From Ligustrum vulgare (lineage: Eukaryota > Streptophyta > Magnoliopsida > Lamiales > Oleaceae), in contig OY743169.1 of NCBI GenBank assembly GCA_963555705.1, positions 47,480,124 through 47,544,123 of the forward strand: a stretch of DNA of 64,000 nucleotides, given 5' to 3'. The notes beneath the pieces were generated by a model. The model saw only the letters and a list, made by a program, of their open reading frames with translations, was not told the origin of the DNA and did no database searches. Below are positions 1-9,964 of this stretch, piece by piece; within the stretch, counting starts at the first letter, position 1; each line of letters begins with the position of its first letter. The position numbers and the translations under genes are program-made.

Positions 1-267
1 TTTTTTTTTTAAAAAATGCATCACATTATTATCTATATAAATATACCATTAAAATCAATTTTCAATCCCAGAATTTACTATAACTATTTGTAATAATTTG
101 TTGATCCTTCTACTAGGATAAATGCTATTTGTTTATAACTTTAAGATAATGTAAATATTATGCTTAAGTAATGTAAACATTTTAACATATAACTCAAATA
201 CTTATAATTAAATTTCATAATAACATAGATAGTTTTTTAAATAATTGTTAAACATACGTCCCCTTTT
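1..267. other. AT-rich spacer, no gene seen
   Basis: The stretch is strongly AT-rich with stop codons in every frame. I see no coding signal and no clear transposon end in it. Confidence 0.6.
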
Positions 268-722
268 ATGTGGATGAAATATATTTTCATTGTCCGAGTC
301 AGCAGAATACGCCGATTCTCTTCTTCTAACAATTGTGAGTTTTGCAAAGCTATATTTTGTTTTGCAGAGCGAACAAACAAGCGTTACAAGACCTGTCGAT
401 CACCAAAATTTTCTCAATGTTGCATGCTGGGGAAGGTAAATCTACCTCCAATGGAAGAACCTCCACAAATATTTAAAGATCTATTGTAGGCGAAGATGGA
501 AAGCCTAGACGATGAAGATGGAAAGCCAACAAATGTGACAACTAATATTATATATAATGAGGTTTTTCAAAATTTGTGAAATTCTTCATTAAAAAAAATT
601 TTATTGCCACTTCAATTGGGGAATCGTTGTTTTCATTTTCATTGATTTCTTTCAATATCTTGTGTCAATACATTATAATTTGTCAAATAAAAATGTCCAT
701 GCATCACACGGGTGTGAAACTA
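268..722 (+). mobile_element. Helitron remnant with Rep N-terminal fragment and degraded 3' end
   Basis: The reading frame at 268-489 contains CEFCKAIFCFAERT and CCMLGKVNLPPMEEPP. These match the conserved N-terminal zinc-binding part of plant Helitron Rep-helicase proteins and the similar stretch near 32100. After it, 490-580 resembles the last few codons of the helicase, also seen at 32700-32812, so the whole middle of the protein is missing. At 692-719 a GC-rich hairpin-like segment (catgcatcacacgggtgtg) is followed by ACTAAT, a decayed version of the CTAG-T Helitron 3' terminus at 33684-33714. This is a dead fragment on the plus strand; its 5' end was not found. Confidence 0.65.
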
Positions 723-901
723 ATATTATTAATGTTAACTGAGATTCTATCAATTTTGACTAGATTCACAATTTTGAACAAAATCTCCAATTTGAAATGT
801 ATATGATTTTTAAGGGAAAAAAATATATATTTGCTGAGAAATTTTTTTTTCGAATTTAAATTCATAACTGAGTTTCTGCACTACACCACTATTAAATGGG
901 A
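723..901. other. Spacer, no gene seen
   Basis: AT-rich sequence between two Helitron ends that point in opposite directions. No open frame of note. Confidence 0.5.
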
Positions 902-2700
902 CTAGTATCACACCCCGTGCGTTGCACGAAAGAATAATATGAAATGATTTTACTGTAAATATCATTATAAAATAGGAAAAAAATTGAATACATAATTTTC
1001 TTTGATTAATGATACATACTTTCAACGAATGTTCAAAATAGAAATAAATTACAATTCTAATCAATTTTGGAAAACCTCTTTAAAAAATACATTGTTTGTA
1101 CAGTTTTTAATTGCTCACACTCGTGTGATACATGAAAGTTGCTATAGATAAAACATATTTAAACAATTTCTCAAATTTAAATTAAATAATGCAATTTTTC
1201 AAATATATGTATCATAGAATAAATAAAAAATTTCCTCAAAATATTTTTTACTAACGTGAATATAAATAATAACCTCAAAATATTATAATTTACATAAAAT
1301 AAAGTAATTGTAACAAATTAAATATATGCGACCATATATATACATAAATGTAACAAATTAAGCAATATTGACGTTGCACGAAAGTGAAAATCAACCTCAA
1401 GATTTGTTGTGCATGAACGTGGAATTCAACTCAAGAGATCATTCGCATGATTAATACTCCATCTGATCCACAAAGATAGGCTTACTTCTATTTTCACACG
1501 GATTAAGAAAATATAATTAATATATGTTGGAACTATAAATTTACCTACATTCTACCTAATAAACCCATACATTAAATAATGAATTGTTCATATTTGTTGA
1601 TAACAATGCATATTAAATAGGGGCATAGAAAATGAAGACATTAATATACTCTAAAAAGGGAAAGTGACATATCTTTGTGGAACAAACAAAAAAGGAAAAC
1701 AATTCTATCTTTGTGGGATGGAGGGAATAATTTTTAATTTTTAAATGTGATGCATTTAATTAAATACATATTTAATTACATGTCAATAAATAAATTATTA
1801 ATGAAAATATAAATAAAATATATATGGTGAGTCTTTTTGTTTATATATGTTAATAAAATTAAGAAATAAAGTTTCACCATTTTTTACGGCATATAATTAT
1901 TTTTTTAATATTTTAATAAAATTGTAAATCGTTGAATTGTTTTATCATCTTTACGGGACAACATGTCATGAATTAAATGTTTTAGAGATTGTACCGTGAA
2001 CATATTAACTCAATTTCTGGAATTAACGTTCTAAATGAAATTTTCTTTTTTGAAAATACTTTTGAACTACAAAATTAAGCTCATACAATAATATGCAAAA
2101 CTTCACTTACATGTTCTCTTTTAGATCGACGTTTTTCTTTTCATATATTATTCTTCATCATATTCTTCCCAAAAAGAGGTGTAGGATAGACTTTTTGGTA
2201 TAATTTGATTTTTTAAGCATTAATTATTAATTTCAAGTATTTTTCTAAAAAAATAGTCATTAATTTTAATAAATATTTTTACATTAATTGATTCTTCTTT
2301 CTTCATACTGACAATTTCTTTATACATATTATTATATTATTATTTTAATAAAAACTACTGTCCAATCAATTGTTTAATAGAAATTATACGAATTAATTGT
2401 TAAATTAATCATCTATGACTAAAATAAATTTAATTAACTAATTATAGATAATATTATAAGACTTAAATGATATAATTTAAAACGAGTTGGATATTGAGGA
2501 AAAATAATAAATATAAAATAAAACTTTATCTTTAATTTTTGATATGATTTTACGGATAATGTATTTACGATTTGCTCTCACTTGTTAACTTAAACTAAAC
2601 TTCTCATTATGATCTTTAATTTGACATTTATATTACATATTTTTCGATTTCAAAATAATACAATAATTATTAAAAGAATAAAAATAAAATAGAAAAAATA
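902..2700 (-). mobile_element. Non-autonomous Helitron H1 (right end uncertain)
   Basis: Read on the minus strand, the sequence at 902-930 is a Helitron 3' terminus: a short GC hairpin (CGTGCAACGCACG), a short spacer, then CTAG followed by T. The body therefore extends to the right. At about 2550-2690 there is clear similarity to 50030-50160 inside Helitron H3, for example the shared stretch around ttacatatttttcga, so H1 and H3 are one family. The matching 5' TC end was not located; 2700 is only where the similarity stops. No transposase is encoded. A Stowaway-like MITE is nested inside. Confidence 0.6.
1457..1727. mobile_element. Stowaway-like MITE 1
   Basis: The left end (TACTCCATCTGATCCACAAA) and right end (TTTGTGGGATGGAGGGAATA) are imperfect inverted repeats of the CTCCNTC type that flank many plant mariner-type MITEs. 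TA dinucleotides sit at both borders (1455-1456 and 1728-1729), as expected for the TA target site. It is about 270 bp, AT-rich and non-coding, and lies within Helitron H1. Confidence 0.7.
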
Positions 2701-2882
2701 ACATTTTGATGTTATTAATAGCATAGCACGGATGTCAATGCAATTAATAAGACATGTAAAAACAATAATTACTAAAATATTTAATATATTATTTTTTAGC
2801 AAAAAAATTCAAATTTAGAAAGTTTGTTTTTTTTTGCGGGAATCTATGTCTGTATTTTGGTGACAGTTATTCTAATTTTATA

Positions 2883-3206
2883 CTCTCTCCGTCCCAAAAA
2901 GATAGTCATGTATATTATTTTTATCTGTCCAAAAAGATAGTCTTATTTCCATATTGAGCATGTATTAAATTTTTCATTTCCACATATACCCTTATTTAAT
3001 AAATCTTGGTACAATACACATAAATTACTTAGTTATAGCATTTTCAAATTTTTTATGAAAAACGAAGTGAGTCAACTTAAAAGAGTAAATAAGGGATAAA
3101 AGGTATAAATGAAAAATATTGATAAAATTTAATACCCTTATACTAACTACCATTTTTTAATTCGTGTGAAAATAATCATAAAACTATTTATTTGGGACGA
3201 AGGGAA
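2883..3206. mobile_element. Stowaway-like MITE 2
   Basis: Left end CTCTCTCCGTCCCAAAAAGA and right end TATTTGGGACGAAGGGAA are inverted repeats with the CTCCGTCCCA core usual in plant Stowaway-like elements. TA borders lie at 2881-2882 and 3207-3208. The interior is AT-rich and non-coding. It belongs to the same superfamily as the copy at 1457-1727 but is not a close copy. Confidence 0.7.
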
Positions 3207-3378
3207 TATATATTAAGATAAGGTGTGCAGTTTCCAACACGAATCTCATTATAGCAAACGGTTTTCCCACTCCCCTCAATTGCAGTAATTTTTCTTAGTG
3301 GACAGTTCTCGGTTGAAGTGAATGAACCCATTCCATATTATAACTGCAAATGAAAAAAAAAATTATCTATAAAAATAG
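3207..3378. other. Spacer with a possible minus-strand splice acceptor
   Basis: On the minus strand a run of T followed by CATTTGCAG (plus strand 3345-3364) has the look of a plant polypyrimidine tract and 3' splice site, and the sequence after it is less AT-rich than the surroundings. This could be the edge of an old exon whose intron received elements G0 and C1. No protein family was recognised, so this is only a hint. Confidence 0.2.
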
Positions 3379-4150
3379 TGATGATGCTAAAAATCGCCCC
3401 TGAAATATTCCGAGCTTGAGCAATAAACTAGCACGAACTGGATCTCCGAATACCTGCAATAAAGGAGAGGAGGTGTGTCCTCGTCGCCCCTCCGATGCTT
3501 AAGTCAGTAAAGAGGAAGGAGAAAATTTATGCAAGAGACTATAAATTGTAGAGATAATTGTGTACCTGAATTATTATTAAGTGCCATGTATTTATAGAGA
3601 TATTTGGACGAATTACTATATGATTGACATACCTGCATTGCATGAGTCCTGTTAGGAATCATCCTCCTATTTTTTAGGGATGAGGTTGTAAAACCCAAAT
3701 AGGATTCTGTTGGAAGATGAGTTCTATTGGAATTAAGAGATTGTAGACTCCACGTGTCACATCAAGTCATGTCCGATCAATGAGACGTGACCCGAGCAAC
3801 ATGTACCCCGAGCACATCATGCACCTTTTTGGTGAGATATATGTACTCGGGGTATTCTATCCTCGGGGGTATTATGAGTGGTCGGGGCAACGTTTTCGCC
3901 ACGAGCATTTTGAGTGTGATCGGTGGTTATATTCTCCTAGGGGTTGTTCATGTCCTCGGGGTTCTCAATATGGTGTATGGTGTAATGTTTAAGTGCTCAG
4001 GCTCGAGGTTCATATGTTGCTCGGGGGTACCAAGATATGACGTGGCTAAATATTCAAGTGCTCGGGGATGAGGACAAAGGATATGCTCGGGGTATAAATG
4101 ATTGTCGGGGTTGAAGTCCTCCTCTGGTAGAATAAAATTTATACTCATCA
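3379..4150 (-). repeat. G0 left LTR (3' LTR in element sense)
   Basis: This 772-bp LTR pairs with 6477-7251. Its inner edge abuts the polypurine tract at 4151-4161. Short open frames inside it arise from GC-rich stretches with repeated CTCGGGG and are not genes. Confidence 0.9.
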
Positions 4151-4349
4151 TAGGCCCCCTCGCATCCATTATCGAGTTTAGGGGAGAGATGGATGCGTAA
4201 TAGTGAGGTATCATAATGCGATGAGTATGTTAAGGAGAAATAAGCAAGAGCTTTTGTTAAGCAAGGAATAAGCCCGAGCTTATGTTAAGTAATAAATCCG
4301 AGCTTATGTAGACCCGAGGACTTAATTATATCAATTTGATTACTTGATT

Positions 4350-4785
4350 GCTCGGGGTGGCGTGTGTACTTGCGCAGGCAAGTATTTTGTATGCCTGTGC
4401 GAGACAAGACCTTATTTGATTGCACGGGGCAAGGCTTTGAGTGCTTGCGCGGGGCAAGGCTTTGTGTGCTTGCGCATGGGCAAGGCTTTGAGTGCTTGCG
4501 CGGGGCAAGGCTTTGTGTGCTTGCGTGGGGAAACGCTCTTTGTGCTTGCTCGGGGCAAAGCTTTGAGTGCTTGTGCGGGGCAAGGCTTTATGTGCTTGCA
4601 CAAGGGCAAGGCTTTGTGTGCTTGTGTGGGGCAAGGCTTTGAGTGCTTGCTCGGGGCAAGGCTTTGAGTGCTTGTACGGGGCAATGATTTGTGTGCTTGT
4701 GCATGGACAAGGCTTTGTGTGCTTGCGCGGGGCAAGGCTTTGAGTGCTTGCACGGGACAAGGCTTTGTGTGCTTATCAATGATGG
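4350..4785. repeat. 25-bp tandem repeat in the 3' region of G0
   Basis: A unit near GGGGCAAGGCTTTGAGTGCT plus TGCGC repeats roughly 15-17 times, with some 26-bp copies and alternation of GAGTGC and GTGTGC forms. Because 25 is not a multiple of 3, several frames stay open on both strands, which explains the many overlapping Cys/Ala/Lys-rich open frames of up to 144 residues here; none is likely to be a gene. The array lies between the gag gene and the polypurine tract. Confidence 0.9.
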
Positions 4786-5083
4786 AGATTTTTTTTTTTT
4801 TTTTTGGGATGACATCCCATATTGCTTGTATAGACTCGACCTATCTACTGTGAAATTAAAGGTAGGCACGTAGGCCCCCGATGCTATATGTAAGAAAAGA
4901 AAAACGAAATAACGAAAAGAAATGGTAAAGACTAGGGTATGAAAACCCATACAACTTATAAAATAATGCATGATCAGTAGCTAGCAAGGCTTGGGTTGAC
5001 GTTGTGTGAGTTTCTCCCTGAGGCTGTTCTACCAACGACGGCGTTTACTGTTCAGGCCGTTGGTTTTTTTCATCCTCGGACTT
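4786..5083. other. G0 interior, no gene seen
   Basis: A T-rich run at about 4790-4806 and non-coding sequence separate the tandem array from the end of the gag frame. Nothing else was recognised. Confidence 0.4.
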
Positions 5084-6442
5084 TCATTGAACGTGGTCAT
5101 TCCTTGGGCGTTTTTCAGTACTGATGCAAGATTTAAAAAACCCCTTTTTTATTAAAGATTCAATCTCTCGCTGTAATGCATAGCACTCCTCAGTGGTATG
5201 CCCATGGTCATGATGAAATTCGCAATACTTTCTCTTATCTTGCGTGTCCGGATGAGACTTGATTCTTGATGGCCACTTCAACTCCTCCAGATCCTTGATT
5301 TCCATGAGGATAGTTGCCCTTGTGGCGTTCATACGTGTGAAGGGTGTAGGAGGGTCATGCTCTTGCTTGCCCCGAGCCTGATCTTTTCATGTACCATGGT
5401 CATGTTGTCTCTTGTGTTCGGGCTTACTTTCTATATGATCTGAATTTTCAGTGCTCGGGCTATTTTTCCTGGGGTATATTGTTTCTTCCATATTGATGTA
5501 CTTCACTCCTCGAGTAAGGAGATCGGTCACTGACTTTGGTGGTGTTTTCGATAGAGACATCTTGAAAGACTCACATCTTACAGCATGAGTAAGAGCAGAT
5601 ACAGAGGCAGAGATATGAAGATCAGGGATCTGTAGTCTTTCAGTATTGAACCTGGTCATGAATTCATGCAGTGTTTCATTTTGTCCTTGACTGAGTCTCA
5701 TAAGCGAGGCAGTCGTTTTCCTTATGCGCTTACTACTCGCAAAGAAAGCCGAGAACTTATTCCCAAGATCTGCAAATGTCGAAATTGAGTTTGGTTCAAG
5801 AGTTGAGAACCAATCCCTAGCAGCACTGGTCAAGGTTTGGGGGAACGCCTTGCACATGACCTGATCGAGGGAAACTTGCAAATTCATAACGTCAGTGTAC
5901 ACATTTAGATGATTTATGGGGTCGGTTGTACCATCGTATTCCTTTATCCTCGGGAACTTGAACCTGTCTAGTAAGAGAAAGGCTAAAACCTCTGGCGTGA
6001 ATGGAGTGTTCGGGGTGAAACCTGCTGGGACCTGAGTATTTTGTCGTATACCGGATGCTATTCCCTCCTGGATAATTCTCGCAAGCTCGACAGGGGGCAT
6101 GGCGACTGTTCTTGAACTCGTCATGTTCGGTAGTGACGAGGGTAGTCCCGAGTTACTTGCCCTAGCAGTATGGTTCGGTGGTTGGACCCGTGAAGCATTC
6201 CCTTCCTCGGGTGTTGGCGCACGCTGATTCTGCTGCGTGAGAAACTGAGTCAATGCAGCGACTTGCTGACGAAGTTCCTCCAATGCTGCCTGGGTATCAA
6301 TAGAAGGTTGGGGGTGTGATGTCTGATTTCCTGGTAATGTAGTAGGGTTTTCTGGGAACATCGAGGGCACCTGCTCCCCCACAACAGGATGATCATGAGC
6401 AGGTAATGTGGCTTGTGGAAGTCCAAAACGTGTATTAACCAT
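5084..6442 (-). pseudogene. gag of G0, interrupted by one stop codon
   Basis: A single minus-strand frame starts at 6442 (MVNTRFGLPQ) and runs to 5084, broken only by a TGA at 5387-5389. Residues around 150-330 form a retrotransposon gag domain (segments FPRIKEYDGTTDPINHLN and SAARDWFSTLEPNSISTFADL are typical). After the stop, in the same frame, comes a zinc-knuckle-like motif CEFHHDHGHTTEEC of the kind found in Tat-lineage gag proteins. An intact copy would make the capsid that packages element RNA. The stop lies before the zinc knuckle, so the present product would lack nucleic-acid binding unless the stop is read through. The start was chosen because it follows the primer-binding site by about 15 bp and fits gag length. 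Confidence 0.8.
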
Positions 6443-6457
6443 TGATTCTAGTAATGG

Positions 6458-6475
6458 TTCCCACAGACGGAGCCA
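6458..6475 (-). promoter_or_regulatory. G0 primer-binding site
   Basis: The minus strand reads TGGCTCCGTCTGTGGGAA one base from the right LTR. It differs from the G5 site at 59823 by one base. It would pair with a host tRNA 3' end to start reverse transcription. Confidence 0.8.
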
Positions 6476-6476
6476 A

Positions 6477-7251
6477 TGATGATGCTAAAAATCGCTCCTG
6501 AAATATTCCGAGCTTGAGTAATAAAATAGCACGAATTGGATCTCCGAATACCTGCAATAAAGGCGAGGAGGTGTGTCCTCGTCGCCTCTCTGATGCTTAA
6601 GTCAGTAAAGAGGAAGGAGAAAATTTATGTAAGAGGCTATAAATTGTAGAGATAATTATGTACCTGAATTATGATTGAGTGTCATTTATTTATAGAGATA
6701 TTTGGACGAATTATGATAGGATTGACATACCTGCATTGCATGAGTCCTGTTAGGAATCATCCTCCTATTTTTTAGGGATGAGGTTGTAAAACCCAAATAG
6801 GATTCTTTTGGAAGATGAGTTCTATTGGAATTAGGAGGTTGTAGACTCCACATGTCAGATCAAGTCATGTCCGATCAATGAGAGACGTGACCCGAGCATC
6901 ATGTACCTCGAGCACATCATGAACCTTTTTGGTTAGATATATGTACTCGAGGTATTCTATCCTCGGGGGTATTATGAGTGGTCAGGGCAACGTTTTTGCC
7001 ACGGGCATTTTGAGTGTGATCGGAGGTTATATTCTCTTCGGGGTTGTTCATGTCCTCGGGGTTCTCAATATGGTGTATGGTGTAATGTTTAAGTGCTCGG
7101 CCTTGAGGTTCATATGTTGCTCAGGGGTACCAAGATATGACGTGGCTAAATATTCAAGTGCTTAGGAATGATGACAAAGGATATGCTCGGGGTATAAATG
7201 ATTGTCGGGGTTGAAGTCCTCCTCGGGTATGAATAAAATTTATACTCATCA
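6477..7251 (-). repeat. G0 right LTR (5' LTR in element sense)
   Basis: This 775-bp LTR is a close copy of 3379-4150 with scattered point changes and small indels. It would carry the element promoter, reading leftward. Confidence 0.9.
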
Positions 7252-7329
7252 AATAGCAATACACATTTCAAGATCAACGGTTCAATACGAAAACATATCT
7301 GAAAATAGAAGCTCGAATCAGGAAGTAAT

Positions 7330-7462
7330 TGTTGGGAACACGGGATGATCTAGTCACAAGAAATCAATTTTTGTGAGTAGAACAACCCGTAAAATCCTGT
7401 AACAGGATGATCTAGTCACAAGAAATCAATTTTTGTGAGTAGAACAACCCGTGTTCCCAACA
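7330..7462 (+). repeat. C1 5' LTR, rearranged to 133 bp
   Basis: It ends in the same CCCGTGTTCCCAACA as the 3' LTR, and sits between the TSD and the primer-binding site, so it occupies the place of the 5' LTR. Only about 133 bp remain instead of 1434. A 47-bp segment is present twice (7344-7390 and 7406-7452). The first 15 bases (TGTTGGGAACACGGG) are the exact inverse complement of the last 15, unlike the 3' LTR, which starts TGTTGGAATTATATATG. Confidence 0.8.
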
Positions 7463-7464
7463 AT

Positions 7465-7476
7465 TGGTATCAGAGT
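7465..7476 (+). promoter_or_regulatory. C1 primer-binding site
   Basis: TGGTATCAGAGT lies two bases after the LTR end. It is one base from TGGTATCAGAGC, the site complementary to the initiator methionine tRNA used by many plant copia elements. Confidence 0.85.
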
Positions 7477-8115
7477 GTCAGGTTTTTGATACTGTTTTTT
7501 GTATTTAGGAATAAATATTTTTGTCTATGCATGTGTTAGTTGAGTGGTGTTAGGTTTTATGTGATTTGATTGTTATTGGATGAATGATATTTTGGTGAAC
7601 AAATTTATGGCCTCAGATTTTTGTCGTAAAATCTTGTATTTGTTTTATCAAGTCATGTAACAAAGGGGGTGGATTACGTCTCCATGTTTTCCCCTTTGAT
7701 TTTTATTTTTGCAATAGAATTAGCAAATTAGGGCGTATGTTCTTTCTATTGTAATTATAAATATCAGAGGACCAGATCACTAGTTTCAAATTAAAGGACT
7801 TTTGCTGCAATTTGGGAATCCGACCAGGCTTCATCTCTTCAAAAGATCGAGGACTTTCCATGCAATTTTGATAAAAATTTGATAAAACAGCAGCTGTACC
7901 ATGGATGTTGCCTTTGTGGTCGATGGCTATCCCTTCTCGACAACGGGCTCTCGACAGAGGCACCCAACCCGAGTTCTAAACCAATTTTCAGCAGCGGCAC
8001 CAATTGTGATAGCGGCGGATGAGAGGCGCGACGCCATAAGTGCGGCGAAGGCGGTGTTCTTAGCGCTGTCGCTGCGCAGTCGTGGCGGCGCTCATGGGAG
8101 TTCCCACTTCCTTGG
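7477..8115 (+). other. C1 leader, ending in a GC-rich block
   Basis: This is the untranslated leader of C1. The first 400 bases are AT-rich. From about 7900 to 8115 the sequence turns GC-rich (many GGCG and CGAC words) and opens a short frame starting MDVAFVVDGYPFSTT. A comparable GC-rich block occurs in C2 at 30235-30430. G1 interrupts it at 8116, and it continues at 12365 to about 12560. No protein family was recognised. Confidence 0.45.
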
Positions 8116-9041
8116 TGACGCTATCCCAGTCGGGGAATCTCTTCGAACACGTAGAATAACGATAATTAAAACCTAGGAAAGATCTAAATCAGATCGACAC
8201 AAGACAAACAACGAAAAATAAGGATAGAACGACGGTAAAGCCTTGACCCGACAATCATGATGCAATTTATGACGATGCGGATTGAAGAACCAAGATTGGT
8301 GAACGCCACAAGGACTTGTCAATTTCCTTGATAAGTATCGAATTTGGAAACGCCACAAATACTCTTGCGAATATTTGATAAGTTTGCTGGAAGAACGCCA
8401 CAAAGATCGGATCTTTGATAAGTTCAAGAAAAAGGGAATAAACTCAACCTCTCAATTTTGGAGAATCCTCTCACAAATTTTATTAATCAACTCAAACTTG
8501 TCTGTCTTTACAATGAATGGAAAAAGCGTATAAATAAGAAAAATAACCTAGTATCTAATTTACTCAAAATAGAATTCTAAATAGACTAAAATTCTAAAAT
8601 AGGAAAATAACCTAAAATAATAAAAGGAAACAAAATAATTGGTAAAATTCCGGAAAATCTGGAATCCTGAATTACGGCGGTGAATATATAGCTTACGGCC
8701 GTAATGAACATTCTGTCTCAATCTTCAATTAGCTGTTACGGCCGTGATCAACATGTTACGGCCGTAAAATATTTTAATTTTAGTTTTACGGCCGTGAGGA
8801 ATATCTTACGGCCGTAATAAGCGTTCTGCCTATTTTTGCCTGAAGAATGTTACGGCCGTAAAAATGAAGGTTACGGCCGTGAATCACGTTCTGCCTTATT
8901 GTTTGATTTCCTGCCTCGGCTCGATCCTTTCGCCTTCTCGGCTCGACACCAACACGGAACTTGCTCCGTTTTGCACGTAGATCACTGTCATACTGCCGAT
9001 GGCTCGACTTCGCCCCTCGATGCCTGGTCCGGATCACATCA
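8116..9041 (-). repeat. G1 left LTR (3' LTR in element sense)
   Basis: A 926-bp LTR very like 11434-12359. It contains the paired TTACGGCCGTAA-type palindromes at 8672-8882 and a TATA-like TATTTATA (minus sense) at about 8530. Confidence 0.9.
8672..8882. promoter_or_regulatory. Paired palindrome array in the G1 left LTR
   Basis: Eight copies of TTACGGCCGTRA (one degenerate) start at 8672, 8693, 8736, 8756, 8786, 8806, 8850 and 8871. They form four pairs with start-to-start spacing of 21, 20, 20 and 21 bp; pairs are 50-64 bp apart. One member of each pair is the full palindrome TTACGGCCGTAA and the other ends in GTGA. In element sense the array lies upstream of the TATA-like box. The sequence shows the array; a protein-binding role is inference. 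Confidence 0.75.
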
Positions 9042-9187
9042 TACTCCCTCTCTTGAAAAGGATTCGACCTCGAATCCATTTTTGGTCGACTTTTCAGACT
9101 CCTCCTGCTTTTCCGGGCTCGATGATCACGTGTAAGATTTGTGCAATCCTTTAGACTTTTGTGCTGCTTATTCTGGCCAATAAATTT
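9042..9187 (-). other. G1 short 3' interior with last pol codons
   Basis: Read on the minus strand this begins after the protease-like frame and ends with a few codons like the C-terminus of G3 and G4 pol (SRSNPF) followed by the purine tract next to the LTR. It marks where the deletion of reverse transcriptase, RNase H and integrase rejoined. Confidence 0.6.
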
Positions 9188-9964
9188 CTACCCCGTCTTA
9201 AATCCATGGCTTGATTTATGTCCCTGCAAAACAGATTTTAAAGAACTGGGGAGGGGATTGTTAGCTCGGTTAAGTGCAAGGTGTGGATCCCCGTACACCA
9301 ACCTATGTGCAAATAAACTCAATTTGGGGGTGAACTCTCTTTTCTTTTTGCACTCATTCTCTCCTTTTTCTGAGGTCGTGGCCTCAACTCTCTTGTTTTC
9401 AACTTTCACACCCTCTCCTTTTTCTGAGGTCGTGGCCTCAACACTCTTATTTCTTTTTTTAAACTCACTTTTGATTTTCAATTGATCCTTTTGAGCTTCT
9501 TTTGGAGATAACGGAACAAGTGTAAATTTCTTCCCACCCTTCGCAAATGAATATTGATTTTTAAACCCATCATGCACTACCCTCCTATCATGTTGCCAGG
9601 GTCGCCCCAACAATATATGACCAACATGCATAGGTACCACGTCACAGACCACCTCATCCTTATAACCCCCGATGGCAAAATTGACCCTAGCCTGCTTATT
9701 TACCTTAATTTCCCCCAACTCGGTCAGCCATTGCAATTTATAAGGGTTTGGATGTTTCATCAAGCTTAAGCCCAATTTATTAATCAACATTGTACTAACC
9801 ACATTAGTACAACTTCCCCCGTCAATCACCATACCACAAGCCTTTTTGCCCACCAAGCACCTAGTATGAAAAAGATTATCCCTTTGCTCGCCAATTTCAT
9901 CCACCCTAGCCCTAGCACTAAGGACACGCCGATTAACAAGTGATTCTTTTTCAGGATAGGTCAA
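9188..9964 (-). CDS. Retropepsin-like protease region of G1
   Basis: The 258-residue frame holds FHTRCLVGKKACGMVIDGG followed by SCTN and a later VVPMHVGHILLGRPWQHDR, matching the aspartic protease region of gypsy elements; the D in the VIDGGS motif is the likely catalytic aspartate. The C-terminal half is low in complexity, with repeated VEATTSEKGE. It follows gag directly: gag ends in TGA at 9965-9967, and this frame is in phase with it. It may be expressed by stop readthrough, or the stop may be a mutation, since G4 is open at the similar place. An intact enzyme would cut the gag-pol polyprotein. The frame ends where pol is deleted. Confidence 0.7.
   Translation of the reverse strand: MTYPEKESLVNRRVLSARARVDEIGEQRDNLFHTRCLVGKKACGMVIDGGSCTNVVSTMLINKLGLSLMKHPNPYKLQWLTELGEIKVNKQARVNFAIGGYKDEVVCDVVPMHVGHILLGRPWQHDRRVVHDGFKNQYSFAKGGKKFTLVPLSPKEAQKDQLKIKSEFKKRNKSVEATTSEKGEGVKVENKRVEATTSEKGENECKKKREFTPKLSLFAHRLVYGDPHLALNRANNPLPSSLKSVLQGHKSSHGFKTG

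Larger units (their letters stand above)
3379..7251 (-). mobile_element. G0: non-autonomous Tat-like Ty3/gypsy LTR retrotransposon
   Basis: Two direct repeats (3379-4150 and 6477-7251) begin TGATGATGC and end TACTCATCA. They are flanked by the 5-bp target-site duplication AATAG (3374-3378 and 7252-7256). On the minus strand a primer-binding site lies next to the right LTR and a purine-rich tract (GAGGGGGCCTA) next to the left LTR, so the element reads right to left. The 2.3-kb interior holds gag and a 25-bp tandem repeat. I find no protease, reverse transcriptase or integrase, so it could move only with proteins from a relative. G5 (59146 onward) has the same kind of primer-binding site and gag type. 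Confidence 0.9.

Noticed and set aside
268..489. A small host gene of 73 residues
   Set aside because: Its motifs match the Helitron Rep N-terminal region and the same piece recurs at 32000.
4326..4971. Several overlapping frames of 90-144 residues on both strands
   Set aside because: All come from the 25-bp tandem repeat; the peptide repeats (LSACAGQGF, HKALPRASTQ) are by-products.
8672..8882. Palindrome array as a CRISPR array
   Set aside because: Repeats are 12 bp and palindromic, spacers are short and uneven and conserved between copies, there are no cas genes, and the host is a plant.
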